A DNA stretch of 64,000 nucleotides from Pseudomonas sp. PD9R (GTDB lineage Bacteria; Pseudomonadota; Gammaproteobacteria; Pseudomonadales; Pseudomonadaceae), in assembly GCF_019200975.1 (NCBI RefSeq), contig NZ_JAHTMR010000004.1:1-64000 (forward strand), given 5' to 3'. Shown here one piece after another: positions 1 through 8,846 of this stretch. Each line of letters begins with the position of its first letter. Position 1 is the first letter of the stretch. The notes below the pieces were generated by a model. It ran no database searches, was not told the origin of the DNA, and saw nothing but the letters and a program-made list of their open reading frames with translations. The position numbers and the translations under genes are program-made.

Positions 1-58
1 AGATCGCAGCCTGCGGCAGCTTAAAAAAGATCAAAAGATCGCAGCCTGCGGCAGCTCC
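1..58. repeat. REP family A, two direct copies
   Basis: Two same-orientation copies of the REP core beginning gatcgcagcctgcggcag, separated by an A-rich spacer. The core recurs throughout the window in intergenic gaps, usually as inverted pairs. This one is a direct pair and may be cut by the window edge. Confidence 0.8.
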
Positions 59-83
59 AGGGTGGAAAGGAGGTTTTGTGAAA

Positions 84-182
84 ATGAACAATAAACGTCA
101 TCGCGACTTGTGCAGTGGACCGGCGTCATTGTTCATGGCAACTGGCAGCATGGTCTCCATAACAACCGGAGAACTCACATGA
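84..182 (+). CDS. Possible 32-codon leader ORF coupled to glycerate kinase
   Basis: A short ORF starts with ATG at 84 (an in-frame GTG lies at 78) behind a near-perfect Shine-Dalgarno AAAGGAGG at 66-73. Its TGA stop at 180-182 overlaps the ATG of the glycerate kinase at 179 as ATGA, the classic translational-coupling layout. The predicted peptide has 32 residues, no recognised domain and no clear membrane segment. It could be a leader peptide, a small protein or chance. The strong ribosome-binding site and the exact overlap are the only support. Confidence 0.25.
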   Translation: MNNKRHRDLCSGPASLFMATGSMVSITTGELT

Positions 183-1315
183 AAATCGTCATCGCCCCCG
201 ACTCGTTCAAGGACAGCCTGAGTGCCCAGGGCGTGGCTGACGCCATCGCCCTCGGTCTGGCAGAGGTCTGGCCCGATGCGCAATTGGTCAAGTGTCCGAT
301 GGCCGACGGTGGGGAAGGGACCGTCGAATCGATTCTGGCCGCCTGCGATGGCGAACTGCGCCGCACTGAAGTTCGTGGCCCCTTTCGCGCAACCGTCGAT
401 GCCGCTTGGGGCTGGTTGCCGCACAGCCACACCGCGATTATCGAAATGGCCGAAGCCAGCGGCTTGCAGTTGGTCCCGGTGGGCCAGCGCGATGCCTGCA
501 TCAGCAGCACGTTCGGCACTGGTGAGCTGATCCGCGCGGCATTGGATACCGGGGCGCAGCGGGTGATCCTGGCAATTGGTGGCAGTGCGACCAATGACGG
601 TGGCGCGGGGGCCATGCAAGCGCTGGGGGTGAGACTGCTCGACGCCCAGGGTCAGACGCTGGCACCGGGCGGCCTAGCGCTGGCGCACCTGGCACGCATC
701 GACCTGAGCGAGATTGATCCAAGGCTGGCCACGGTGCGTTTCGACATCGCAGCCGACGTCAACAATCCGTTGTGCGGCCCTCATGGTGCCTCCGCCATTT
801 TCGGCCCGCAAAAGGGTGCTTCACCGGAGCAGGTCCAGCAACTGGATCGCGCCTTGGGGCACTTTGCCGAGCATTGCGCGCAGGTTCTGAACAAAGACGT
901 GCGCGACGAAGCGGGCAGCGGTGCGGCGGGTGGCCTGGGGTTTGCTGCCAAGGCTTTTCTGGGCGCGCAATTCAAGTCCGGCGTCGACGTGGTTGCCGAG
1001 CTGGTGGGACTCGCCGAGGCAGTTGCGGGCGCCGACTTGGTGATCACCGGCGAAGGCCGTTTTGATGCGCAGACCTTGCGTGGCAAGACTCCCTTTGGCG
1101 TAGCGCGCATTGCTCAGAAGCATGGCGTACCGGTCGTCGTCCTCGCCGGCACCTTGGGCGAGGGCTATCAGCAGCTGTATGCCCATGGCATTGATGCAGC
1201 GTTTGCCCTGGCGAGCGGGCCGATGACGCTGGCGCAAGCCTGTGCCGAAGCCCCGCGTTTGCTGCGTGAGCGCGCAACAGACATCGCTCGCGTGTGGCAA
1301 ATGGCGGCGCGATAA
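179..1315 (+). CDS. Glycerate kinase (GlxK/GarK family)
   Basis: Predicted cytosolic enzyme of 378 residues that phosphorylates glycerate with ATP (family PF02595), feeding glyoxylate/glycerate carbon into glycolysis. The N-terminus MKIVIAPDSFKDSLSA and the DGGEGT segment (residues about 43-48) are family hallmarks. A glycine-rich GGSATNDGGAGA stretch near residue 134 forms part of the two-domain active site. ATG 179 is chosen because GGAG at 168-171 sits seven bases upstream; an earlier start at 110 has no ribosome-binding site. It stands alone, with a REP pair directly after the stop. Whether it makes 2- or 3-phosphoglycerate cannot be read from the sequence. Confidence 0.93.
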   Translation: MKIVIAPDSFKDSLSAQGVADAIALGLAEVWPDAQLVKCPMADGGEGTVESILAACDGELRRTEVRGPFRATVDAAWGWLPHSHTAIIEMAEASGLQLVPVGQRDACISSTFGTGELIRAALDTGAQRVILAIGGSATNDGGAGAMQALGVRLLDAQGQTLAPGGLALAHLARIDLSEIDPRLATVRFDIAADVNNPLCGPHGASAIFGPQKGASPEQVQQLDRALGHFAEHCAQVLNKDVRDEAGSGAAGGLGFAAKAFLGAQFKSGVDVVAELVGLAEAVAGADLVITGEGRFDAQTLRGKTPFGVARIAQKHGVPVVVLAGTLGEGYQQLYAHGIDAAFALASGPMTLAQACAEAPRLLRERATDIARVWQMAAR

Positions 1316-1316
1316 A

Positions 1317-1402
1317 ATCAAAAGATCGCAGCCTTCGGCAACTCCTGCATTTTAAATGCGATCTCCTGTAGGAGCCGCCGAAGGCTTCGATTTTTTGATC
1401 TT
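1317..1402. repeat. REP family A inverted doublet
   Basis: Head-to-head pair: a gatcgcagccttcggcaac copy followed by a degenerate inverted copy (ctgtaggagccgccgaagg). It begins one base after the glycerate kinase stop and could act as its transcript end. The rest of the gap up to 1606 holds the chemotaxis gene promoter region. Confidence 0.75.
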
Positions 1403-1476
1403 GCTGTTTCACGAATGAAACACTCGTAACCTCTTGAAATATATTTGCTCAACCCCCGAAGAATTTCTCAAGCCTG

Positions 1477-1483
1477 GCCGATA
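1477..1483 (+). promoter_or_regulatory. Possible FliA (sigma-28) -10 element
   Basis: GCCGATA matches the -10 hexamer region of flagellar sigma factor promoters, which drive most chemotaxis receptor genes in pseudomonads. It lies about 124 bases upstream of the receptor ATG. No convincing -35 (TAAA type) is seen at the expected distance, so this is a weak call. Confidence 0.3.
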
Positions 1484-1606
1484 CAGCTAACAGGCGCACT
1501 CGAATCCTTTACGACAGTGACGCCCGGTTGAAAGGCAGCGCGCCCGCGTGCCCGACAGCGATTACGGCACGGACGCTCGCAGCCTCAATCCCCCGAGAGT
1601 CGTCCT

Positions 1607-3232
1607 ATGTCCCTGCGCAATCTGAATATCGCACCTCGAGCCTTCCTTGGCTTCGCCTTCATTGCCTTGCTGGTCATCGTGCTGGGTGTTTTTTCCGTCA
1701 ACCGCATGGCGATTATCCGCCAGGCCTCCGTGGACATGGAAAGCAACCAACTACCCAGCGTGACGTTCCTGGGCACCATCACCGAAAACGTCCTGCGCTT
1801 GCGCATTCTTTCATTCCGGGTGCTGGTGAACCGCGACGCGGCGGGTTTGCAGGAAGCCGAGCAACGCATCTCCGTGTTGGTGGACAAGGTCAAACAGGCG
1901 CAGGCCGGTTATGCGACATTGCCGGCAGGCGACGAAGAAGCGGCGGTGTTCAAGACCTTCAACGCCACGCTCGACAACTATTTTCAGGCCCAGCGCCAGA
2001 TGATGGAGTTGTCACGGCAGAACAAGCTCGACGACTTGCGTGAGTTGATCAACACCCGCATCAAGGACGGCACCGATCAGATGGGCGAGCAGTTGAACAA
2101 ACTGATCGCGATCAACAAAACGGGCGCGACACAAGCCGACGCCGAAGCAAATGAACAGTATGCCTATGCCACCAACGGCATCATCGCCGTGTCAGTGTTT
2201 GCGGCACTCATGACCGTAGTGCTGGCCTGGTTGTTGACCCGCAGCATCGTTGTGCCGTTGACCCGTGCAGTTCAGGCGGCACAGACCATTGCCGATGGCA
2301 ATCTGACCAAGGCCATCGAAGTGGATGGCAAGGATGAGCCGGCGCGTCTGCTCGAAGCGTTGTCGGCGATGCAGGTCAACTTGCGTAAAACCATCGAACA
2401 GATTGCCGGTTCCGCCACGCAACTGGGCGCCGCCGCCGAAGAACTCAGTGTTGTGACGCAGGAAGCGTCCCGAGGCCTGCAACAGCAGAACAATGAAATC
2501 GAACAAGCCGCTACCGCCGTCAACGAGATGACCGCTGCGGTAGAAGAAGTCGCGCGCAATGCCGTGTCGACCTCCGAAGCGTCTAACCAGTCGACCCAGG
2601 CTGCCCGTGAAGGCCGTGACCGCGTGGTGGAAACTGTCGGCGCAATCCAGACCATGACCCACGACGTGCAAAACACCTCGCTGATGATCGAAGGTCTGGC
2701 GGAACAGGGACGCGACATCGGCAAGGTGCTTGATGTCATTCGCGCTATCGCTGAACAAACCAACCTGCTGGCGTTGAACGCAGCGATCGAAGCGGCTCGC
2801 GCCGGTGAAGCCGGTCGAGGTTTTGCGGTGGTGGCGGACGAAGTTCGGGCGCTGGCCCATCGCACGGCGCAGTCGACCCAGGAAATCGAAAAAATGGTCG
2901 CCGGCATCCAGAACGGCACCGGTGAAGCGGTGGCGTCGATGCAACAAAGCAACCAGCGCACGCAAACCACGCTGGAATTGGCCCGCGCAGCCGGCGTTGC
3001 GTTGGAGCAAATCACCCAGTCGATCCACCTGATCAACGAACGCAATCTGGTCATTGCCAGCGCTTCCGAGGAGCAGGCTCAGGTGTCCCGCGAGGTTGAC
3101 CGCAACCTGGTGAACATTCGCGACCTCGCTACGCAGTCTTCTGCTGGTGCCAACCAGACCAGCGTCGCGACCCACGAATTGTCGCGCCTGGCGGTGGATT
3201 TGAATGCCATGGTGGCGCGTTTCGTGATTTGA
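1607..3232 (+). CDS. Methyl-accepting chemotaxis protein
   Basis: Transmembrane chemoreceptor of 541 residues that controls CheA activity in response to an unknown ligand. It has a first membrane helix at about residues 11-31, a periplasmic helical-bundle sensor of about 155 residues (4HB_MCP type), a second helix at about 191-211, a HAMP domain to about 265 and a long cytoplasmic coiled coil. The signalling tip around residues 381-415 ([20 protein letters not shown]) is the invariant receptor hairpin. There is no C-terminal pentapeptide tether for CheR. The sensor gives no clue to the ligand. A single transcription unit upstream of aruH. Confidence 0.95.
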   Translation: MSLRNLNIAPRAFLGFAFIALLVIVLGVFSVNRMAIIRQASVDMESNQLPSVTFLGTITENVLRLRILSFRVLVNRDAAGLQEAEQRISVLVDKVKQAQAGYATLPAGDEEAAVFKTFNATLDNYFQAQRQMMELSRQNKLDDLRELINTRIKDGTDQMGEQLNKLIAINKTGATQADAEANEQYAYATNGIIAVSVFAALMTVVLAWLLTRSIVVPLTRAVQAAQTIADGNLTKAIEVDGKDEPARLLEALSAMQVNLRKTIEQIAGSATQLGAAAEELSVVTQEASRGLQQQNNEIEQAATAVNEMTAAVEEVARNAVSTSEASNQSTQAAREGRDRVVETVGAIQTMTHDVQNTSLMIEGLAEQGRDIGKVLDVIRAIAEQTNLLALNAAIEAARAGEAGRGFAVVADEVRALAHRTAQSTQEIEKMVAGIQNGTGEAVASMQQSNQRTQTTLELARAAGVALEQITQSIHLINERNLVIASASEEQAQVSREVDRNLVNIRDLATQSSAGANQTSVATHELSRLAVDLNAMVARFVI

Positions 3233-3273
3233 GATAGGGTTGTGGCTGGGAACCCGCGCGACAGGAGAATTAC

Positions 3274-4461
3274 ATGCGCTACTCAGCCTTGACCAAACGA
3301 ATCGCCGGTGACGGAGCGGCGGCCTGGCAGATTCATTACCGAGCGCTGGAACTGCGCGAACAGGGAGTTGATGTATTGCTGTTGTCCGTCGGCGATCCGG
3401 ATTTCGATACGCCAAAACCTATCGTGCAGGCCGCCATCGACAGCTTGCTGGCCGGCGATACTCATTACTCGGATGTGCGCGGCAGCCGGGGGTTGCGCGA
3501 CAGCATCGCCCGCCGGCACAGTCGACGCAGTGGTCAGGCGGTGGATGCCGAGCATGTGATTGTGCTGCCGGGTGCACAGAGTGCGGTGTATTCGGTGACG
3601 CAATGCCTGCTCGATCCGGGCGATGAAGTGATCGTCGCCGAGCCAATGTACGTGACCTATGAAGGTGTGTTCGGTGCCTGCGGCGCCAAAGTCGTTCCCG
3701 TGGTCGTGCAGCCGCAAAATGGTTTTCGCGTTGATCCCGCGGACGTTGCTGCTTTGATCACCCCGAAGACCCGCGCCATTTTACTCAACAGTCCGAATAA
3801 TCCCTCTGGCGCCAGTTTGCCGCTGCTGGTCTGGCAGGAGCTGGCCTCGCTGTGCATACGTCACGACTTGTGGCTGATCAGCGACGAGGTCTACAGCGAT
3901 CTGCTGTACGAGGGCGAGCACATCAGCCCGGCGAGTTTGCCAGGCATGGGCGAGCGTACGGCGACGATTAACAGCTTGTCCAAGTCCCACGCCATGAGTG
4001 GTTGGCGGGTGGGTTGGGTGATCGGGCCGAAAACCTTGAATGACCATCTGGAGCATCTCTCGTTGTGCATGCTGTTTGGCATTCCGGAGTTTGTGCAGAA
4101 GGCTGCGCAACTGGCCCTTGATGAAGATCTGCCGGAAGTGGCGTTGATGCGCGAGGAATATCGCCAGCGTCGTGACCTGGTGTGTGCGAGCCTGAATCAT
4201 TGCCCTGGCATCCGTGCCATCCGGCCCGATGGCGGGATGTTCGTGATGGCCGATGTGCGCCAGACCGGGCTGTCCGCCCAGCACTTTGCCGAGCGACTGC
4301 TGGAAGGTTATGGCGTGTCGGTGTTGGCGGGCGAGGCGTTCGGGCCGAGCGCGGCGGGGCACATTCGCATTGGATTGGTGGTCGACCAGCGCCAACTGGC
4401 AGACGCGTGCCGGCGCATTGCGCTGTGTGCGACGGATTTGCTGGAGGGGCTGCGGGCCTGA
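3274..4461 (+). CDS. aruH: Arginine--pyruvate transaminase AruH
   Basis: PLP-dependent class I aminotransferase of 395 residues that moves the alpha-amino group of L-arginine to pyruvate, giving 2-ketoarginine and alanine in the pseudomonad arginine transaminase pathway. The N-terminus MRYSALTKRIAGDGAAAW and the long conserved core (SVGDPDFDTP, NSPNNPSGASLP, ISDEVYSDLLYEGEH) follow what I recall of AruH from P. aeruginosa closely. The Schiff-base lysine is K237 in SLSKSHAMSGWR. GGAG lies before the ATG in a 41-base gap after the chemoreceptor. The usual partner aruI (2-ketoarginine decarboxylase) is not in the window, so substrate rests on similarity. Confidence 0.8.
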   Translation: MRYSALTKRIAGDGAAAWQIHYRALELREQGVDVLLLSVGDPDFDTPKPIVQAAIDSLLAGDTHYSDVRGSRGLRDSIARRHSRRSGQAVDAEHVIVLPGAQSAVYSVTQCLLDPGDEVIVAEPMYVTYEGVFGACGAKVVPVVVQPQNGFRVDPADVAALITPKTRAILLNSPNNPSGASLPLLVWQELASLCIRHDLWLISDEVYSDLLYEGEHISPASLPGMGERTATINSLSKSHAMSGWRVGWVIGPKTLNDHLEHLSLCMLFGIPEFVQKAAQLALDEDLPEVALMREEYRQRRDLVCASLNHCPGIRAIRPDGGMFVMADVRQTGLSAQHFAERLLEGYGVSVLAGEAFGPSAAGHIRIGLVVDQRQLADACRRIALCATDLLEGLRA

Positions 4462-4470
4462 AGGCACAAG

Positions 4471-4545
4471 AAAAGATCGCAGCCTGCGGCAGCCCCTACA
4501 CGGATCGATGTAGGCGCTGCCGAAGGCTGCGATCTTTTGATCTTT
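4471..4545. repeat. REP family A inverted doublet
   Basis: Inverted pair (gatcgcagcctgcggcag ... ctgccgaaggctgcgatc) filling the gap between the convergent aruH and kguD genes, reaching the kguD stop codon. Position and T-run suggest it may end both transcripts. Confidence 0.85.
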
Positions 4546-5524
4546 AGCCTTTCCAAACCACTGGATTTACCAAATTCACCGGCCGCTCACCCGCCAACGC
4601 CGCCAACAGATTGTCCACCGCGCATTGCGCCATGGCTTCCCGTGTCTCATGGGTCGCCGAGCCTATATGCGGCGTCGCCACCACATTGTTCAACTGCAAC
4701 AACGGCGAATCAGGGCTCAGTGGCTCACGCTCAAACACATCCAGCCCCGCTGCGCGAATCTGGCCCGCGCGCAGTGCTTCGATCAGCGCCGCTTCGTCGA
4801 CCACCTTGCCTCGTGAAATATTGATAAAGATGCTTTCCGGGCGCATCAGTGCGAACTGCTCGACGCCGATCAAACCTTCGGTTTCAGCCGTCAGTGGCAA
4901 GGTCAGGCAGATGAAATCGGCCTGCTGCAACAGCTCGGTCAAACTGCGGTACTGCGCGCTGAAGCGCTGCTCGACCGCCGGTTTCGGCGAGTGGCTGTGG
5001 TAGATCACCGGCATGCCAAAACCGAAATGCCCGCGTTGGGCCAGTGCTTCGCCGATGCGACCCATACCGATGATGCCCAGGGTTTTACCGTGCACGTCAC
5101 TGCCGAATTGTGCGGGACCGATGTTGCGGTTCCACTGTCCGGCGCGGACCATGTTCGCCAGTTCCACCACACGCCGGGCGGTTGCGAGGATCAACGCGAA
5201 CCCAGTGTCTGCGGTGGTTTCGGTCAGCACATCCGGCGTATTGCTGAGCAGGATGCGCCGCTCGGTGAGGTAGTCGATGTCGTAGTTGTCGACGCCCACC
5301 GAAACGCTGGCAATGGCTTCAAGGTTGGGCGCGAGGTCGAGCAGATCGGCATCCAGTTTCAGACTGGCACCGAGCAAACCATGGGCATGGGGCAGGGCGT
5401 CGCGCAGTTGAGCCAGACCTGCTGAATCGAGGCTGTCGATCAGCGTTACTTCGACCCGCTCGTGCAGGCGAGTCATCAGCGCTGGCGAGAGTTTTTTGTA
5501 TAGAACGACCTGCTTTTTCATCAT
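4544..5524 (-). CDS. kguD: 2-ketogluconate-6-phosphate reductase KguD
   Basis: D-2-hydroxyacid dehydrogenase of 326 residues, expected to reduce 2-keto-6-phosphogluconate to 6-phosphogluconate with NAD(P)H in the peripheral glucose pathway. The Rossmann motif GMGRIG is at 153-158 and the catalytic triad is R238 (INISRG), E267 and H286 (TPHIGSA). It is the last gene of the kgu operon, 18 bases after kguT. Without this context the protein would be called glyoxylate/hydroxypyruvate/gluconate 2-reductase (GhrB-like), and such activity is likely as a side reaction. Confidence 0.88.
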   Translation of the reverse strand: MMKKQVVLYKKLSPALMTRLHERVEVTLIDSLDSAGLAQLRDALPHAHGLLGASLKLDADLLDLAPNLEAIASVSVGVDNYDIDYLTERRILLSNTPDVLTETTADTGFALILATARRVVELANMVRAGQWNRNIGPAQFGSDVHGKTLGIIGMGRIGEALAQRGHFGFGMPVIYHSHSPKPAVEQRFSAQYRSLTELLQQADFICLTLPLTAETEGLIGVEQFALMRPESIFINISRGKVVDEAALIEALRAGQIRAAGLDVFEREPLSPDSPLLQLNNVVATPHIGSATHETREAMAQCAVDNLLAALAGERPVNLVNPVVWKG

Positions 5525-5542
5525 GGTTTTCTCAACATCAAT

Positions 5543-6841
5543 TCATGGGTGGACAGCGGTACGGGGGCTCAGCGCAACCGTGGGACGCTCCCGGTCGCTG
5601 GCGCCGGGCTTGAGGAAAACTGTCAGCACCACCGAAAGCAACAATGCGCCGCTCATCAACAGGTACGACGCGCCCGGCGAGCCAGTGGAGCTGTTCAGAT
5701 ACCCGACCAGATACGAACCGCCAAACGAACCGAGTGCGCCCATGCTGTTGATCAGCGCCATGGCGCCACCGGCGACGTTGGCCGGGAGGATTTCCGGAAT
5801 GATCGCGAAGAACGGCCCGTAAGGGGCATACATGCAGGCACCGGCAATCACCAACAGGGTGTAGGACCACCAGAAGTGTTCGGCGCCCAGGGCGTAGGAA
5901 CCGTAGAACGCAATCGAGGCGATCAGCAGCGGCGGCCAGACGAAGCGTTTGCGTTTTTGCAACTTGTCCGAACCCCAGGACACCAGCAGCATGCCAATCA
6001 CTGCCGCGAGGTAAGGCAGGGCCGAGAGCCAGCCGGCCTCGATCATGTCCATTCTGGCGCCGGCCTTGAGGATCGACGGCAGCCACAGTACGAAGCCATA
6101 GACACCAATGCTCCAGCAGAAAAACTGCAAGGCCAGGATGATCACTTTCGGCGAGCGGAAGGCTTCGGCGTAGTTTTTTACCGCTTTGATGCCGACCTGT
6201 TCGGCGGCCAGTGCGCTTTCCAGATCGAGCTTTTCCTGATCGCTGAGCCACTTGGCTTGCGCCGGGCGATCATCGGCCAGACGCCACCAGATAAATGCCC
6301 AAAGCACCGCCGGCAAGCCTTCGATGATGAACATCCAGCGCCAGCTGAAATGTTGCACCAGATACCCCGACACAACTGACATCCACAGCATCGTCACCGG
6401 GTTGCCGAGGATCAGGAAGGTGTTGGCCCGTGAGCGTTCGGCACGGGTGAACCAGTGGCACAGGTAGATCAACATGGCCGGCATCACTGCGGCTTCGACC
6501 ACGCCGAGCATGAAGCGGATGACGATCAGCCAGTAGGCGTTGGAGACGATCCCGGTCAAGGTCGCCAGGCCGCCCCAGAGAATCAGACTGACGAAAATCA
6601 GTTTCTTCACGCTGTGTTTCTGGGCGTAGATCGCGCCGGGCACCTGAAAGAAAAAGTAGCCGAGGAAGAACAGTGCGCCGAGCATCGACGACAGGCCGGG
6701 GGTGATCATCAGGTCGGCGGCCATGCCGGACGCGGCGGCGAACCCATAGTTGGCGCGATCGAGGTAAGCCAGGCTGTAGGTGATGAACACGATGGGCATG
6801 ACGTACCACCAGCGGCGGGCGGCGAGTGTGGCTGTTTTCAT
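5543..6841 (-). CDS. kguT: 2-ketogluconate transporter KguT (MFS)
   Basis: Inner-membrane major facilitator of 432 residues in the anion:cation symporter branch, expected to import 2-ketogluconate made in the periplasm by gluconate dehydrogenase. It shows about twelve hydrophobic segments, with the family-typical YLDRANYGFA after helix 1 and a central cytoplasmic loop (residues about 195-225, ADDRPAQAKWLSDQEK). Third gene of the kgu operon. It is separated from kguK by about 100 bases, in which a REP doublet has inserted, so its translation may depend less on coupling than the other genes. Confidence 0.9.
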   Translation of the reverse strand: MKTATLAARRWWYVMPIVFITYSLAYLDRANYGFAAASGMAADLMITPGLSSMLGALFFLGYFFFQVPGAIYAQKHSVKKLIFVSLILWGGLATLTGIVSNAYWLIVIRFMLGVVEAAVMPAMLIYLCHWFTRAERSRANTFLILGNPVTMLWMSVVSGYLVQHFSWRWMFIIEGLPAVLWAFIWWRLADDRPAQAKWLSDQEKLDLESALAAEQVGIKAVKNYAEAFRSPKVIILALQFFCWSIGVYGFVLWLPSILKAGARMDMIEAGWLSALPYLAAVIGMLLVSWGSDKLQKRKRFVWPPLLIASIAFYGSYALGAEHFWWSYTLLVIAGACMYAPYGPFFAIIPEILPANVAGGAMALINSMGALGSFGGSYLVGYLNSSTGSPGASYLLMSGALLLSVVLTVFLKPGASDRERPTVALSPRTAVHP

Positions 6842-6920
6842 GGTTGGTGCTCCTGAGCTTGTTGTTTTTGTCGCAGCAGGTAACGGTTTTGGTTCAGATA
6901 TTCAGTGACTGGGCGGGCCT

Positions 6921-6990
6921 CTTCGCGGGCAAGCCTCGCGCCTACAAAAGCAATGCGTTCCCCTGTAGGAGCGAGGCTTGCCCGCGAACA
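6921..6990. repeat. REP family B inverted doublet overlapping kguK 3' end
   Basis: Inverted pair of the second REP family (core cgcgggcaagcctcgc, inverse gcgaggcttgcccgcg) with a short spacer. The right-hand copy lies inside the kguK reading frame and the left-hand copy in the kguK-kguT gap. Confidence 0.88.
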
Positions 6991-7931
6991 GCGTTCTCAA
7001 ATTCGGCGGACATTTCAGTTCGGCTCGGCAACCCCTCCATATCCCCCCGGCTCTGCACCGCACGGCTGCCAATCCAGTTGGCACGCATCACGGCTTCGGC
7101 AAAGCTGTGGTTTTCCAGCAGTGCGCTGATCATGCCGACGGCAAAACCATCACCGGCTCCGACGGTGTCGACCACCGTTTCCACCGGCACGCCGGCGACG
7201 AAACCGGCGTCCAGTTGCGTGCGGTAATAAGCGCCGTGCGGCCCAAGCTTGATCGCCACGGCTTCGGCGCCCTGGTCGAGGTAAAACGCGGCGATGTCGG
7301 CCGGGTCTTCGTAACCGGTGAGCAACCGGCCTTCACTCAACCCCGGTAATACCCAATGGGCGAGGGCGGCGAGGCGGTTGATCTCGCTGATCATCTGTTG
7401 CTCGCTGGCCCACAGGCTCGGGCGCAGGTTCGGGTCGAAGGACACACTGCGACCGGCCTCACGCATGCGCGTCATCAATTCGAACGACATCTGCCGCGCG
7501 GTTTCCGACAGCGCTGGCGGAATCCCGGTGGCGTGCAGGTGTCGGGCGTTGAGCAATTCGGGAACGATTGAGTGCGAGGACAGGTGACTGGCCGCCGAAC
7601 CCCGACGGAAGTACTCGACGGCAGGGTCGCTGCCATTGTCGGCACGTGACTTGAGTTGAAACCCGGTGGGGTGCGCGGTGTCGATGTCGACGTGGCGACA
7701 GTCGAGGCCTTCCTTCTCCAGCGTGTCGACGACGAAACGTCCCAACGAGTCGGCACCCACGCGGCTCAGCCATGCGACCTTGAATCCCAATCGCGATAGA
7801 CCAATAGCAACATTGCTGTCAGCCCCGGCAATGCGCTTGTGAAACGCGTCGACTTTGGCCAGATCGCCGGCCTGTTCGGCGACGAACATCGCCATGGTTT
7901 CGCCGAACGACAGAATATCGAAATCAGACAT
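6942..7931 (-). CDS. kguK: 2-ketogluconate kinase KguK
   Basis: PfkB-family sugar kinase of 329 residues that phosphorylates 2-ketogluconate to 2-keto-6-phosphogluconate. The N-terminal substrate region includes FGETMAMF and [14 protein letters not shown]; the DTVGAGD anion-hole motif at 255-261 carries the catalytic base D261. The start overlaps the kguE stop by eight bases. The last 15 residues ([15 protein letters not shown]) are encoded by a REP element, so the native C-terminus has probably been replaced or extended. The alternative reading, KDG kinase, is disfavoured by the operon. Confidence 0.9.
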   Translation of the reverse strand: MSDFDILSFGETMAMFVAEQAGDLAKVDAFHKRIAGADSNVAIGLSRLGFKVAWLSRVGADSLGRFVVDTLEKEGLDCRHVDIDTAHPTGFQLKSRADNGSDPAVEYFRRGSAASHLSSHSIVPELLNARHLHATGIPPALSETARQMSFELMTRMREAGRSVSFDPNLRPSLWASEQQMISEINRLAALAHWVLPGLSEGRLLTGYEDPADIAAFYLDQGAEAVAIKLGPHGAYYRTQLDAGFVAGVPVETVVDTVGAGDGFAVGMISALLENHSFAEAVMRANWIGSRAVQSRGDMEGLPSRTEMSAEFENAVRGQASLLQGNALLL

Positions 7932-8706
7932 GAGCGCTCTCCAGCCGTGATTGGCCCAGATGGGCGAGGGCGGCGACGTGTTCGGTGGTCAGTTGCACCA
8001 GGTCATCGCCTTGCAGCGGGTATTCCGCCGCTCGCATAACGCCTTGGGCCATGTGCCGCAGCAGGTGTTCCCACTGTTGCAGGTCGGTGGCCGCCGGCGG
8101 AATGGCAACCAGTTTGCCGTCGGCGCGGCGCGTTACCGCTTTGCAGTGCACATAGCCGACGTGACGCCCGAGCAGACGTGCGGCGCTGGCGGCTGACTGG
8201 TCTTGCCAGTGCCAGTTGCCAATGTCGAACGTCATTTTGATTGGCAGGCTGTGTTGCTCGACCTCATCGAAAAAGCGCTGAAACGGTTCGATGCGGCCAC
8301 CGTGCAGGGTCTGGTCGTTTTCCACCAACAACAGCACCGGGCTCTTACCGAGCACGCGGGCCAAGGTTTGCAGGTCGCAGTTGTCGGTGAAGTAGCCCAG
8401 CGACACTTTCAGCCATTTCGCACCGAATGCCTGGGCGCGTTGCAGAGCGGTGATCAGTTCGGGGTTGGGTCTGGATTGACCGGCCAGCCACAGTTCCATT
8501 GGCGAGGAATACACACTCTCAAGGCCCTCGGCATGCGTTGCCTCGGCCAGTTGTATCGGGTCTTCGGCGGTCAGCAGTTCTTCGCGCCACTCAATGCGTG
8601 TCGCGCCGGCGGCGGACAATATTTCGATGAAACTGCCTTGGCCGCGTTGGCGTACCAGGTCGGCGCCATAGCTGGACAGGCTGATGGAAACGGGGGGTTT
8701 ATTCAT
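7924..8706 (-). CDS. kguE: KguE, sugar phosphate isomerase/epimerase-like protein
   Basis: TIM-barrel protein of 260 residues in the xylose isomerase-like family (AP endonuclease 2 superfamily). Likely metal ligands are the Glu of [12 protein letters not shown], the Asp of [10 protein letters not shown] and the His of GYVHCKAV. It is the first gene of the kgu operon, directly behind a PtxS operator. Its reaction in 2-ketogluconate use is not established; a role as epimerase or isomerase of a keto-sugar acid is inferred from fold and context only. Confidence 0.85.
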   Translation of the reverse strand: MNKPPVSISLSSYGADLVRQRGQGSFIEILSAAGATRIEWREELLTAEDPIQLAEATHAEGLESVYSSPMELWLAGQSRPNPELITALQRAQAFGAKWLKVSLGYFTDNCDLQTLARVLGKSPVLLLVENDQTLHGGRIEPFQRFFDEVEQHSLPIKMTFDIGNWHWQDQSAASAARLLGRHVGYVHCKAVTRRADGKLVAIPPAATDLQQWEHLLRHMAQGVMRAAEYPLQGDDLVQLTTEHVAALAHLGQSRLESAHV

Positions 8707-8719
8707 TGTTCTCTACCTC

Positions 8720-8733
8720 TGAAACCGGTTTCA
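8720..8733. promoter_or_regulatory. PtxS operator upstream of kguE
   Basis: Perfect 14-bp palindrome TGAAACCGGTTTCA, the known PtxS recognition sequence in Pseudomonas. It lies 14-27 bases upstream of the kguE start, so bound repressor would block the operon. 2-Ketogluconate is the known effector that releases PtxS. Confidence 0.93.
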
Positions 8734-8771
8734 TTTTTGTTCAAAAAAATATTGTTATTGCTTTAGAGACT

Positions 8772-8840
8772 CTTCGCGGGCAAGCCTCGCTCCTACAGAG
8801 AATTGCAATGCCCTTGTAGGAGCGAGGCTAGCCCGCGAAG
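8772..8840. repeat. REP family B inverted doublet
   Basis: cgcgggcaagcctcgctcc followed by its inverse between the kguE operator and the ptxS stop codon. It separates the kgu operon promoter from the upstream ptxS gene. Confidence 0.85.
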
Positions 8841-8846
8841 GCGACC

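Noticed and set aside
2192..3415. 407-codon open frame antisense to the chemoreceptor gene
   Set aside because: It mirrors the codon pattern of the receptor, has no ribosome site or domain, and the sense protein is unmistakable.
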